NCBI RefSeq assembly: GCF_019083965.1
Contig: NZ_JAHRCY010000018.1
Span: 62,001-126,000, forward strand
Length of the DNA stretch: 64,000 nt
Source: Catellatospora tritici
Lineage (GTDB): Bacteria > Actinomycetota > Actinomycetes > Mycobacteriales > Micromonosporaceae
Reading direction: 5' to 3'
Under the pieces are notes generated by a model that saw only the letters and a list, made by a program, of their open reading frames with translations, was not told the DNA's origin and made no database searches. Made by a program: the position numbers and the translations under genes. Position 1 is the first letter of the stretch, and each line of letters begins with the position of its first letter. This document shows positions 7,445 through 16,565 of this stretch, in pieces.

Positions 7445-10400
7445 GTGTTACAGCGGCAGGGAATCTATAGAAGCAGATGGCTCGCACGTGGACTGACCGC
7501 GTTGGCCGTCGTGACAGTGGTCGTCCACGGCACAGGTGCGGCAGTGGCCGCGCCGCGCCGCCCGGCCGCGCCGCCGGCGACGAGCCGCGTCGAGGCGGTG
7601 GCGGGCGTGTACGCCGTGCCGTCGCACTTCCAGAACCGGCCCAATCCGGCCGGGCGCAACTTCACGCCGACGGCCCCGCGGTGGCCCGCGGCGGGCACGT
7701 CGACGGTGACCGTCCAACCTGACCGGTCCCCGCGGACCCCGTCCGCCGGTGCGCCGGTGTGGGCGCGGGCGAAGGCCGGCGGCTCGTCGTCGGCCCTCGG
7801 GGTGCGCGTGTACGACCAGGCCACCGCGGCCGCGGTGGGCGTGCACGGAGTGGTGTTCACGGTGGCCGCGGACCGTTCCGGCCCGGTCACGGTGGGCCTG
7901 GACTACAGCGGGTTCGCGCAGGCCTACGGCGGCAACTACGCCAGCCGGCTGCGCCTGGTGCGCCTGCCCGACTGCGCGCTGACCACTCCTGATGCGGCGC
8001 GCTGCCGTGTTCCGTCGCCGGTGACCGGCGCCGCCAACGACGTCGTCGCCCGCAGCGTCTCCGGGGACGTCGACCTGACTCCCGCCGCCACGACCGGCGT
8101 CACCGCCCTTGCCGCCGCGCGGCCGTCCGGCGTGGTGGTGCTCGCCGCGACGTCGGACGAAGGTGAGGAGGGCGGCGCGGGCGGCACGTACGCCGCGACC
8201 GACCTCAAGCCGTCCGGAAGCTGGAGCGGCGGCGGCTCCACCGGCTCCTTCAACTACTCCTACCCGCTCCAGCCGGCCGGGGCGGCCACCTCGCTGCTGC
8301 CGAAGCTGGGTCTGGCCTACGACTCGGGCAGCATCGACGGCCAGACCGCCTCGACCCAGGCGCAGGCGTCCTGGATCGGCGACGGCTGGTCGATGCCCCG
8401 CTCGTTCATCGAGCAGTCGTTCATCCCGTGCGCCGACGACCCGGAGGGCACGGCGTCGCCGCAGAAGACCCAGGACCGCTGCTACGACGGCAAGATCCTG
8501 ACGCTGTCGCTCAACGGCTCGTCCACCTCGCTGGTGTGGGACTCCGGCGCCTCGAAGTGGCGGCCGAAGCTCGACGACGGCTCGGTGGTGACCCAGGTCG
8601 TCAACTCGAACAACGGCCAGGGCACCTACAACACCGATTACTGGACCGTCACCACCCGGGAGGGCACGGTCTACACCTTCGGGCGCAACCGGCTGCCCGG
8701 CTGGAGCAGCGGCAAGGCGACCACGAACTCGGTGGACTACACCCCGGTGTTCTCGGCGCACTCCGGTGACCCGTGCTACAACGCGGCCGGGTTCAACTCC
8801 TCGGTCTGCACCATGGCCTACCGGTGGAACCTCGACTACGTGGTCGACGCGCACGGTAGCGCCATGTCCTACTACTACAAGCAGGACACCAACTACTACG
8901 GCCAGAACAAGGGCGCCTCGAACGTCAAGTACATCCGGGACAGCCACGTCGACCGGATCGACTACGGCTTCACCGACGGCAACGCCTACGGCACCGTGCC
9001 CAGCCGGATCGTGTTCAACACCGGCGACCGCTGCCTGACCGGCACCTGCCAGCCGCTGAACGCCGCGAACAAGGCCAACTGGCCCGACGTCCCGTTCGAC
9101 CTGGTCTGCGCCTCCGGGGCGACCTGCTCCGCGTGGTCGCCGGCCTTCTTCTCCACCGTCCGGCTGACGTCGGTGGAGTCGCAGCAGTGGTCCACCGCGA
9201 CCTCGCAGTACGTCCCGGTCGACACCTACACGCTGACCCAGACCCTGCCGCCGACCGGGGACGGGACCTCGCCCACGCTGTGGCTGTCCCAGATCGTGCA
9301 CAAGGGCTCCGACCTGTCGGGCAACGCCGGTGCCGGCTCGCCCATCACCATGCCGGCGGTCACGTTCGGCGCGGTGCAGCTGCAGAACCGCGTGGACACC
9401 GTCACCGACGGGCTCCCCGCGTTCTACAAGTACCGCGTGCAGAACATCACCACCGAGTCCGGTGCCCAGATCACCGTCACCTACGGCCTGGCCAACCCCT
9501 GCACGGCGCCGGTGACCGTCGCCCCCGCGACGAACACGACGTCGTGCTACCCGGTGTCGTGGACGCCGCCGGGCTACACCGACCCGTTCATCGACTGGTT
9601 CAACAAGTACGTCGTCACCAAGGTGACCACCACCGACCCGACCGGCGGCGCGCCCGCCTACGTCAAGTCGTACAGCTACCTGGGTGGTGCCGCCTGGCAC
9701 TTCGACGACAACGAGCTGGTCAAGGCCAAGTACCGGACCTACGGCCAGTTCCGCGGCTACGGCGACGTGAAGACGTTCACCGGTGACGGGGTCAACGACC
9801 CGCGGGAGCTCTCCGAGGCCACCTACTACCGGGGCATGTCGAAGAACAACAACAGCACCGTCGTCAACGTGACCGACTCCCTGGGCGGCGTGCACGAGGA
9901 CCTCGACGAGCTCGCGGGCAAGGCCCTGGAGAACACGTCCTGGCTGGGCGAGGGCGGGACGGTGGACCACTCGTCCATCACCTCCTACTGGCTGTCGGCG
10001 CCGACCGCGACCCGCACCCGCACTGGCCTGCCGAGCCTGACCGCCAGGACCGTCGCGCCGGTGCTCACGCTGGATCGGCAGGCGGTCACGGGCTCGGGCG
10101 CCACGACGTGGCGCTACACGGCGACGGAGACGACCTACGACACGTCGGGCAGCTCAGCGACGTTCGGCCTGCCGCTGCGCGTCTACAACCACACCGTCCC
10201 GGCCGACCCGGCCTACGACAAGTGCACCGTCACCAGCTACGCGGCGGCGAACACCGCGAAGAACATCACCGGGCTGGAGAGCCAGGTCGAGACCGACTCC
10301 GTCGCCTGCGGCGGGTTCACCCAGGGCAGCCCCCAGTCGGTGCCGGGCTCGGTCAACACGCTGACCGCGCCCGCGTCGGTGTCCCGGCCGGCCCAGGTCG

Positions 10401-13400
10401 TGTCGCACGTGCGCAACTTCTACGACGACGCCACCTTCTCCACGACGTTCCCGCAGACCGGCGTGCCGACCAAGGGCGACGTCACGATGGTGCGCGAGGC
10501 GGTCGACTACACCGGCGGCGCCTTCGTCTACCAGACGACCGCGCGCTCGGTGTTCGACGCGCTCGGTCGGCAGACCCACGCCTACAACGCCAACGGCGAC
10601 GACACGCAGACGGCGTTCACGATGGACAGCGTCGGCCTGACGACCGGGCAGTCCATCACGAACGCGCTCGGGCAGGTCACCTCCAGCACGCTGGCACCGG
10701 CTCGCGGGCTGACCCTGACCGCGACCGACATCAACGGGCTGGTGACCACCCAGCGCTACGACGCGCTCGGGCGGCTCACCTCCGTGTGGACGAATTCGCG
10801 CAGCACCTCGCTGCCGGCCAACCACAAGTTCAGCTACGTGATCGCCAACAACGGCGTCTCGGCGTCCACGACGCAGAAGCTGAACGACTCGTCCGGCTAC
10901 ATCACCTCGACCCTGATCTACGACGCGCTGCTGCGTCCGCGACAGACCCAGGCGATGACGCCGCAGGGCGGACGGCTGATCACCGACACCTTCTACAACA
11001 GCCGCGGTGAGCCCGCGACCAAGTACAACGGCTGGTGGGACGCGGCCACGACGCCCAACACCACGCTGGTGTCGGCCGCCGATCTCCATGCCGCCGTGCC
11101 GGACCAGGGCTTCCTCACGTACGACGGCCTGGGTCGCACGGTGATCGAGGTGTCGGCCAAGAACGGCGTGGAGGTCTCCCGGACCACGACCGTGTACAAC
11201 GGCGACCGGACCACGGTCATCCCGCCGATCGGCGGCCTGGTCGAGACGACCGTGGTCGACGTGCTCGGACGCACCGTCGAGGTGGACCGCTACGCCACCG
11301 CGCCGACGCTGAACACGCCCGCGAACACCTTCACCGGCGTCTTCAGCGTCACCGGCGGCACCAAGCGCGCGGTGACCTACGGGTACGACAACCGCGGCAA
11401 TCAGTCGACCATCCAGCAGGGCACCAACGGCCCGACCTGGACCGACACGTACAACCTGCGCGCACGGGTCGTCGCCAAGAGTGACCCGGACGCCGGTACC
11501 AGCACCTTCGTCTACGACGCCATGGGCAACCAGATCCAGTCGACCGACGCCCTCGGCAAGACCGTCTCCACCACCTACGACGCGCTCGGCCGCAAGACCG
11601 GGCGGTTCCTGTCCACGGTGGCCGGTCAGGTGCCGGGTGCCGCCGGGAACCAGCTCGCGGCGTGGATCTACGACAACGCCAACAACGCCGTGCCCACCAT
11701 GGGTTACCCCAAGGGGCATCTCACCACGACGATCTCGTACGCCGGTGGGAACACGTACACGAAGCAGCAGAGCAACTACAACGTGTTCGGCGAGTCGACC
11801 GGGATCACCGTGACGGTCCCGGCCAGCGAGGGCAACCTGGCCGGGACGTACACCTTCACCCAGCTCTACACGGCCACCACCGGCCTGGCGCTGAAGGACG
11901 TCTTCCCGGCCGCCGGCGGCCTGCCCTCGGAGACCGTGCTGCACGGCTACAGCGGGGCCCTGGACCTGCCCAACACCCTGGGCGGTCTGACCGGTTACAG
12001 CCAGGGCACCTCGTACGACGCGTACGCCCGGGTGACCCAGCAGACCCTCGGGGCGGCGCCGAACCTGGCGTACGTCACGAAGACCTGGGACGACCACACC
12101 GGCCGGCTCAGCGACCAGCTGATCACCCGGGCGGTGGCCACCCCCACCAACGTCGACGAGCAGGCCTACCGGTACGACCTCAGCGGCAACATCACCAGGC
12201 AGGTCTCGACCCGCCTGGGCAGCGCCGCCAGCTCCGAGACCCGCTGCCACACGTACGACGACCTGAACCAGCTGTCGGCGTCCTGGACCGCCACCGACGA
12301 CTGCGCGACGTGGCCGTCGACTCCGAGTCACGGCATGGTCGGCGACAGTCTCGGCAGCTCGTCGGCCTACTGGACCAGCTGGGAGTTCGACGACCTCGGC
12401 GACCGCAGCCAGCAGGTGCAGCACGCCTTCACCGGCGGTCCGTCGGCGGACATCACCACCGGCTACACGTACGGGACCGGCGGCGCGCAGCTGCACACGC
12501 TGACCGGCACCACGACCAGCGGTGGCAGCACCGGCTCGTCCAGCTACACCTACGACGTCGCGGGCAACATGAAGACCCGCGCCGCCGGGCTGGGCAGCCA
12601 GTCGTTCCAGTACAACGACGCCGGGCAGCTCACCTCCGTCACCGGCGGCACCGGCGGACCGTCGTCGTTCCTGTACGACGCCGACGGTGCGCTGCTGCTG
12701 CAGAAGGACCCCGGTACGACGACGCTGTACCTGGGCACGCAGCAGCTGGTGCTCAACACGACCACGGGCAACGTCACCGGCAGCCGGTACTACAACCTGC
12801 CCGGCGGCGGGCAGGTGGTGCGCACGGGGACCGGCAGCAACTACAAGTTCGCGATCGGCGACCACCAGGGCACCCCGATCCTGTACCTGGACAGCACGGC
12901 CCAGGTGCCGACGTGGCGCCAGTACACCCCGTACGGCGGAGCGCGTGGCACGGCGGTGGCGGCACCGGACAACCACGGCTTCCTCGACAAGCCGATGGAC
13001 GCCAACACGGGCCTGACGGTGGTGGGATCGCGACATTACGATCCCGCGGTCGGCCGGTTCGTCACCGTCGACCCGATCCTGGAGGTCACCGACCCGAGCC
13101 AGCTCAACGGCTACGGGTACGGCGGCAACAACCCGAACACCCACGCCGACCCGACCGGAAACCGGTTCGCCGAGGACGATCCGGGTCTCGACAAGATCGC
13201 CAAGCAGCTCGACGACCTGGCCAAGGAGAAGGCCAGGCTGTTCGGCAAGGGCCGCAGCATCATCGCGGTCCAGAACACCGAGACCGGCAAGGTCGGTTGG
13301 GGCGTCAACGGCAGGGGCTGGCACGACCCGGTCACCGGTGAGCTGATGGAGGGTGCTGCCCGGGTCTGCGGCGAGGACAACGCGTGCCGCAATGTCGGCC

Positions 13401-14002
13401 TCGACCCGAACAACCCCGCGGACAGGGCGAAGGCCGACTTCTCGAAGCCATACAAGGGGAGTCTGGGCACGGGTGCCGAGCCCGTGCCGAACAAAGTCTG
13501 CGACGCCCGCTGCCAGCAGAATTTCGTAGAGGAGCAGTTCCCCAAGAACACCCTGGCCGCCGACGGGCCGGATGGTTCGCCCGGCACCTGGGAGAAGACC
13601 CGGGCGGCGAACGCCGCCGCGGCGGCGGCCGAGTCCGAGGCCGCACTGGCCAGGAGCGCGACAGCGTTCAGGTATGCCAGCAACGGTGTCAAGGCACTGG
13701 GCGTCGTCGGCGCGGTGGCGGCGGTCGGGTTCACCGTCTACGACATCGCGAACGCCCCGCCGGACCAGCGCGCCGAAGTGGCCGTGAAGGATGTGTCGTC
13801 GCTGGCCGGTGGTCTGGCCGGTGGCCTGATCGGGGCGGAGATCGGCGCCCAGATCGGCATCGTCGGCGGGCCGGTCGGCATGCTGGTCGGCGGGGTTGTC
13901 GGCGGCATCGTCGGCGGGATCGTCGGCAGCGGCATCGGTGCCAGCGTCGGTAACACCCTGTGCGACGCCGGGCATGCGGTCGCCAGCTTCTTCGGCTGGT
14001 AG
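7445..14002 (+). CDS. Giant secreted RHS/YD-repeat protein with glycine-zipper C-terminal domain
   Basis: The product has 2185 residues: a signal peptide at about 1-37, an N-terminal beta region (FNYSYPLQPAG, then LAYDSGSIDG, typical of actinobacterial RHS proteins), many YD repeats from about 1030 to 1850 and the RHS core around 1865-1902 (YDPAVGRFVTVDP, then YGYGGNNPNTHADPTG). About 283 variable residues follow. They include a Cys-containing region and, near 2110-2175, a run of GxxxG/GG repeats predicted to form a membrane glycine zipper. This is the layout of polymorphic toxins, in which the RHS shell carries a C-terminal effector. The GTG at 7445 follows AGGAGG, and codon 2 is a rare TTA, suggesting bldA-type control. 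The effector class is not recognised, and no clear immunity gene is next to it. Confidence 0.88.
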   Translation: MLQRQGIYRSRWLARGLTALAVVTVVVHGTGAAVAAPRRPAAPPATSRVEAVAGVYAVPSHFQNRPNPAGRNFTPTAPRWPAAGTSTVTVQPDRSPRTPSAGAPVWARAKAGGSSSALGVRVYDQATAAAVGVHGVVFTVAADRSGPVTVGLDYSGFAQAYGGNYASRLRLVRLPDCALTTPDAARCRVPSPVTGAANDVVARSVSGDVDLTPAATTGVTALAAARPSGVVVLAATSDEGEEGGAGGTYAATDLKPSGSWSGGGSTGSFNYSYPLQPAGAATSLLPKLGLAYDSGSIDGQTASTQAQASWIGDGWSMPRSFIEQSFIPCADDPEGTASPQKTQDRCYDGKILTLSLNGSSTSLVWDSGASKWRPKLDDGSVVTQVVNSNNGQGTYNTDYWTVTTREGTVYTFGRNRLPGWSSGKATTNSVDYTPVFSAHSGDPCYNAAGFNSSVCTMAYRWNLDYVVDAHGSAMSYYYKQDTNYYGQNKGASNVKYIRDSHVDRIDYGFTDGNAYGTVPSRIVFNTGDRCLTGTCQPLNAANKANWPDVPFDLVCASGATCSAWSPAFFSTVRLTSVESQQWSTATSQYVPVDTYTLTQTLPPTGDGTSPTLWLSQIVHKGSDLSGNAGAGSPITMPAVTFGAVQLQNRVDTVTDGLPAFYKYRVQNITTESGAQITVTYGLANPCTAPVTVAPATNTTSCYPVSWTPPGYTDPFIDWFNKYVVTKVTTTDPTGGAPAYVKSYSYLGGAAWHFDDNELVKAKYRTYGQFRGYGDVKTFTGDGVNDPRELSEATYYRGMSKNNNSTVVNVTDSLGGVHEDLDELAGKALENTSWLGEGGTVDHSSITSYWLSAPTATRTRTGLPSLTARTVAPVLTLDRQAVTGSGATTWRYTATETTYDTSGSSATFGLPLRVYNHTVPADPAYDKCTVTSYAAANTAKNITGLESQVETDSVACGGFTQGSPQSVPGSVNTLTAPASVSRPAQVVSHVRNFYDDATFSTTFPQTGVPTKGDVTMVREAVDYTGGAFVYQTTARSVFDALGRQTHAYNANGDDTQTAFTMDSVGLTTGQSITNALGQVTSSTLAPARGLTLTATDINGLVTTQRYDALGRLTSVWTNSRSTSLPANHKFSYVIANNGVSASTTQKLNDSSGYITSTLIYDALLRPRQTQAMTPQGGRLITDTFYNSRGEPATKYNGWWDAATTPNTTLVSAADLHAAVPDQGFLTYDGLGRTVIEVSAKNGVEVSRTTTVYNGDRTTVIPPIGGLVETTVVDVLGRTVEVDRYATAPTLNTPANTFTGVFSVTGGTKRAVTYGYDNRGNQSTIQQGTNGPTWTDTYNLRARVVAKSDPDAGTSTFVYDAMGNQIQSTDALGKTVSTTYDALGRKTGRFLSTVAGQVPGAAGNQLAAWIYDNANNAVPTMGYPKGHLTTTISYAGGNTYTKQQSNYNVFGESTGITVTVPASEGNLAGTYTFTQLYTATTGLALKDVFPAAGGLPSETVLHGYSGALDLPNTLGGLTGYSQGTSYDAYARVTQQTLGAAPNLAYVTKTWDDHTGRLSDQLITRAVATPTNVDEQAYRYDLSGNITRQVSTRLGSAASSETRCHTYDDLNQLSASWTATDDCATWPSTPSHGMVGDSLGSSSAYWTSWEFDDLGDRSQQVQHAFTGGPSADITTGYTYGTGGAQLHTLTGTTTSGGSTGSSSYTYDVAGNMKTRAAGLGSQSFQYNDAGQLTSVTGGTGGPSSFLYDADGALLLQKDPGTTTLYLGTQQLVLNTTTGNVTGSRYYNLPGGGQVVRTGTGSNYKFAIGDHQGTPILYLDSTAQVPTWRQYTPYGGARGTAVAAPDNHGFLDKPMDANTGLTVVGSRHYDPAVGRFVTVDPILEVTDPSQLNGYGYGGNNPNTHADPTGNRFAEDDPGLDKIAKQLDDLAKEKARLFGKGRSIIAVQNTETGKVGWGVNGRGWHDPVTGELMEGAARVCGEDNACRNVGLDPNNPADRAKADFSKPYKGSLGTGAEPVPNKVCDARCQQNFVEEQFPKNTLAADGPDGSPGTWEKTRAANAAAAAAESEAALARSATAFRYASNGVKALGVVGAVAAVGFTVYDIANAPPDQRAEVAVKDVSSLAGGLAGGLIGAEIGAQIGIVGGPVGMLVGGVVGGIVGGIVGSGIGASVGNTLCDAGHAVASFFGW

Positions 14003-14016
14003 CAGTACCCGGTAGT

Positions 14017-14046
14017 GTGGCCCGGCGGGGCATCCCGCCGGGCCAC
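14017..14046. terminator. Perfect 13-bp hairpin after the RHS gene
   Basis: GTGGCCCGGCGGG and its exact complement are separated by a 4-base loop, starting 14 bp after the RHS stop. It has no T-tract. It sits between the RHS gene and the beta-propeller gene, so the two are probably transcribed apart or with attenuation. Confidence 0.65.
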
Positions 14047-14066
14047 GCGCGCGTTAGGGTGACGCG

Positions 14067-15062
14067 GTGATCTACCCGTTCAACCTGTGGGGCCAGCCGC
14101 TGCGCCAGATCGAGTGCGCCGAGCTGGACGGTGCGACCCTGGTCTTCGCCGCCGGCGGCCCACCCGGCGCCGAGGTCCGCGTGTACGACGTCCGCGACGG
14201 CGATGTCCGCGCGGAGTACGGCATCGGCAGCTGGACCCACTTCCAGCAGCGCCCGCACCGCGTCGTGCGCGGTGCGGGCGGGCCCGTCCTGGCGATCGGC
14301 ATCGACAACCACGGCGAGCCCGAGCCGGGTCTGGGCGGCCACTTCGTCCGCCTGCTGGACCCGCTGACGGGCGTGCCCGCTGGGCCGAGCCTGCCCAGCC
14401 CCGACGTCGTGATCGGGCTGGCGCGATTCACCGAGCATGGGCGGGACATCCTCGTGGTCGCCGACGCCGACGGCGGCTTCAGCCAGTTCGACCCGCAGAC
14501 CGGCCAGGCGGTGCGCCCCCGAGTCGGCGGCGGCCACCGGACCGAGTCGGCGGCGGTGGCGACAGTGGCCGACGGCCGGACCCTCGCGGTGGCGGGCACG
14601 TTCGACGGCAGCCTCACGGTGTGGGATCTCGCGGCGGGCCGCCCCCTGTGGACGGACGACACGAGCGAGGAGTTCGCCTTCGCGGTCGCCTTCGGCTCGG
14701 TCGGCCCTGCGGCGTTCCTGGCCGTGGCCCGGTCGTCGAAGCATGTGGAGCTACGCGACGCGCTCACCGGCGTGCCGGTGGCCGAGCCGTTCCCGCTCGA
14801 TCCGGACTACCCGCCGCGGCTGGGCTTCGGTGAGATCGGCGGCGCCGCGGTGCTCTACGTCGGCAGCGGGGAGCGGTTCGACTGCGTGGATCCGGCGACC
14901 GGGCGGCGCCTGCGGCCCACCCGCGAGTGGCCCGACGAGATCGCGGTCATGCAGGCCGCGGTGGTCGACGGCCGCCCGGTGCTGTTCGTGGTGGACGACT
15001 ACGTGATGTGCGAGCTGGACGCCGAGACCGGCGAGGTGCTGGTCGGCTGGACCGACCGCTGA
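14067..15062 (+). CDS. WD40/PQQ-like beta-propeller protein
   Basis: A 331-residue cytoplasmic protein with no signal peptide. It consists of blade-like repeats of about 45 residues: VRVYDVRDG, VRLLDPLTG, FSQFDPQTG, LTVWDLAAG, VELRDALTG, FDCVDPATG and CELDAETG. That is about seven blades, enough for one propeller. Such proteins usually act as scaffolds; no catalytic residues are visible. It follows the RHS gene by 64 bp across a strong hairpin. A role as partner or immunity to the RHS protein is possible on position alone but has no motif support. Confidence 0.7.
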   Translation: MIYPFNLWGQPLRQIECAELDGATLVFAAGGPPGAEVRVYDVRDGDVRAEYGIGSWTHFQQRPHRVVRGAGGPVLAIGIDNHGEPEPGLGGHFVRLLDPLTGVPAGPSLPSPDVVIGLARFTEHGRDILVVADADGGFSQFDPQTGQAVRPRVGGGHRTESAAVATVADGRTLAVAGTFDGSLTVWDLAAGRPLWTDDTSEEFAFAVAFGSVGPAAFLAVARSSKHVELRDALTGVPVAEPFPLDPDYPPRLGFGEIGGAAVLYVGSGERFDCVDPATGRRLRPTREWPDEIAVMQAAVVDGRPVLFVVDDYVMCELDAETGEVLVGWTDR

Positions 15063-15090
15063 CGTCGCCGCGCGGGTGCGCGGTGCGGTT

Positions 15091-15121
15091 GCCGGGTCGG
15101 CGTTGACGGCGCCGACCCGGC
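15091..15121. terminator. Bidirectional hairpin between convergent genes
   Basis: A 12-bp perfect stem (GCCGGGTCGGCG and complement) with a 7-base loop lies between the beta-propeller stop and the YeiH-type gene stop on the other strand. Confidence 0.7.
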
Positions 15122-15141
15122 GGACGTACCCGGTTCCGTGC

Positions 15142-16287
15142 TCAGACGGTGAAGCCGTGGAAGAGCAGGGCGGCCAGCCCCAGGCCGACAGCGAGGTTGA
15201 CCACCGTCGCGGCGCCGAAGACGGTGATCGGGCGCCACCCCGCCTCGCGCAGTGCCGAGATCCGCAGCTGCAGGCCGATGCTGACGAAGGCCAGGATCAG
15301 GAACCACACCCGCAGGTCGTTGACGACACCGATGACCTTCTTGGCCTCGGCGGCGGCCGTGTTGTTGACGTACCAGGTGCCGACGGCCGACGCGGCGACG
15401 AAGCCGAGCACGAACTTCGGGAACCGTTCCCACAGCTGGCCCAGGCCCGGCCGCTTCGCGTCGGCCGACTTCTCCACCTTGAACGCGAACCACGCCGTCA
15501 GCGCCACCGCGACCACGCCGATGAGCGCGTTCTGGGTGGCCTTGACGATGGTGGCGATCTTCAGCGCGTCCTCGCCCGCCAGCGCCCCGGCGGCGGTGAC
15601 CGCGGCGGTGGTGTCGATGTTGCCGCCGATCCAGGCACCGGCCACGGCCGGGGTCAGCCCGAGCGCGTCGGCCAGCCAGGGCAGGATGAAGATCGAGGGC
15701 AGGGCGAAGACGATGACCAGGCTCGCGGCGTACGCCAGCTGCTCGCGCCGGGCCCGGACCGCGCCCGCGGCGGCGATCGCCGCGCTGACGCCGCAGATCG
15801 ACACCGCCGCCGACAGCAGCGCCCGCAGCTTGTCGTCGAGGCCGAGCAGCCCGCCGAAGTACCAGGTGAACAGGAACACCGTGGTGATCAGCAGCAGCGC
15901 CTGCAGGATGGCCGGACCGGCCGCCTTGACGATCAGGCTGAGGTTGATCGAGGCGCCGAGCAGCACCAGGCCGGTCTTGATGAAGAACTCGGTACGGATC
16001 GCGTCGGCGATCCGGTCCCGCAGACCGAACAGGGTGATGATGAGGTTGCCGACCAGGCCCAGCGCGATCGCGTAGATCGGGTACTCGATCGCGAGCGAGA
16101 ACTTCTCCAGGCTGCTGCCCTTGGCCGCGGCCGGGACGAGATCCTCGAGCCAACGGGCACCGGCGCCGAGGAGGAGCACGAACAGCAGGCCGAGGACGGT
16201 CCACAGCAGGCTCGGGCGGGTCGCGGGCGCCTCGTCGGCGGTGGTGTCGGCGACGGCGTCGGGGGTGACGGGTTCGGTCTGGGTCAT
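15142..16287 (-). CDS. yeiH: YeiH/YadS-family putative sulfate exporter, large subunit
   Basis: A 381-residue membrane protein with about 10 hydrophobic helices. Family features include IEYPIYAIALGLVGN near residue 65, LVLLGASINL, then CGVSAAIAA and an AGAWIGGNIDTTAAV motif in the middle. The ATG at 16287 is used because a small upstream ORF stops on it (TGATG). Upstream in-frame sequence is in fact the other reading frame of that small ORF. YeiH proteins are annotated as sulfate exporters, but direct evidence for that substrate in actinobacteria is thin. It is co-translated with the 53-residue membrane peptide before it. Confidence 0.82.
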   Translation of the reverse strand: MTQTEPVTPDAVADTTADEAPATRPSLLWTVLGLLFVLLLGAGARWLEDLVPAAAKGSSLEKFSLAIEYPIYAIALGLVGNLIITLFGLRDRIADAIRTEFFIKTGLVLLGASINLSLIVKAAGPAILQALLLITTVFLFTWYFGGLLGLDDKLRALLSAAVSICGVSAAIAAAGAVRARREQLAYAASLVIVFALPSIFILPWLADALGLTPAVAGAWIGGNIDTTAAVTAAGALAGEDALKIATIVKATQNALIGVVAVALTAWFAFKVEKSADAKRPGLGQLWERFPKFVLGFVAASAVGTWYVNNTAAAEAKKVIGVVNDLRVWFLILAFVSIGLQLRISALREAGWRPITVFGAATVVNLAVGLGLAALLFHGFTV

Positions 16288-16448
16288 CACGGCACCAGCC
16301 CGACGGGGATTACCCCGGTCAGCACCAGCGCGATGAGGGCGAGCCCGACGATGGTGGCGGCCCAGTCCTCGTTGACGGACCACCGGCCGACGTGCGCCAC
16401 CGCGGGCGGGGGGCTGTCGGGGGTGGATGGTTCGGGTGCGTCGCTCAT
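16287..16448 (-). CDS. Small membrane protein coupled to the YeiH-type exporter
   Basis: 53 residues: a hydrophilic Pro/Ser-rich start, then WSVNEDWAATIVGLALIALV and a short hydrophobic end, giving one transmembrane helix. Its stop overlaps the exporter ATG (TGATG). Many single-chain YeiH proteins begin with an EDWWA-type motif followed by a first helix. This ORF therefore looks like that N-terminal piece encoded separately. The ATG at 16448 follows AAAGGG at a plausible distance. Confidence 0.6.
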   Translation of the reverse strand: MSDAPEPSTPDSPPPAVAHVGRWSVNEDWAATIVGLALIALVLTGVIPVGLVP

Positions 16449-16481
16449 GAGGGAGCCCTTTCGTGGCAGGGACGGCGACGC

Positions 16482-16498
16482 GGTTATACTATACAACC
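16482..16498. promoter_or_regulatory. Near-perfect 17-bp palindrome upstream of the exporter pair
   Basis: On the minus strand it reads GGTTGTATAGTATAACC, two 7-bp arms with one mismatch around TAG. It also holds a TATAGT-like -10 box. It lies about 34 bp upstream of the small ORF start, where a repressor or activator of the exporter pair would bind. Confidence 0.5.
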
Positions 16499-16565
16499 CC
16501 GGTAGGAATAGTCGAGATTGACCGCGACCTGCTACGACAAACGACACTACCGTTGGTTTCGGACG

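Noticed and set aside
13320..13530. Nucleic-acid deaminase-like toxin motif in the RHS C-terminus (CGE, then CDARC)
   Set aside because: The second motif has three residues between the Cys instead of two, and no clear surrounding fold signature is seen, so the call was not made.
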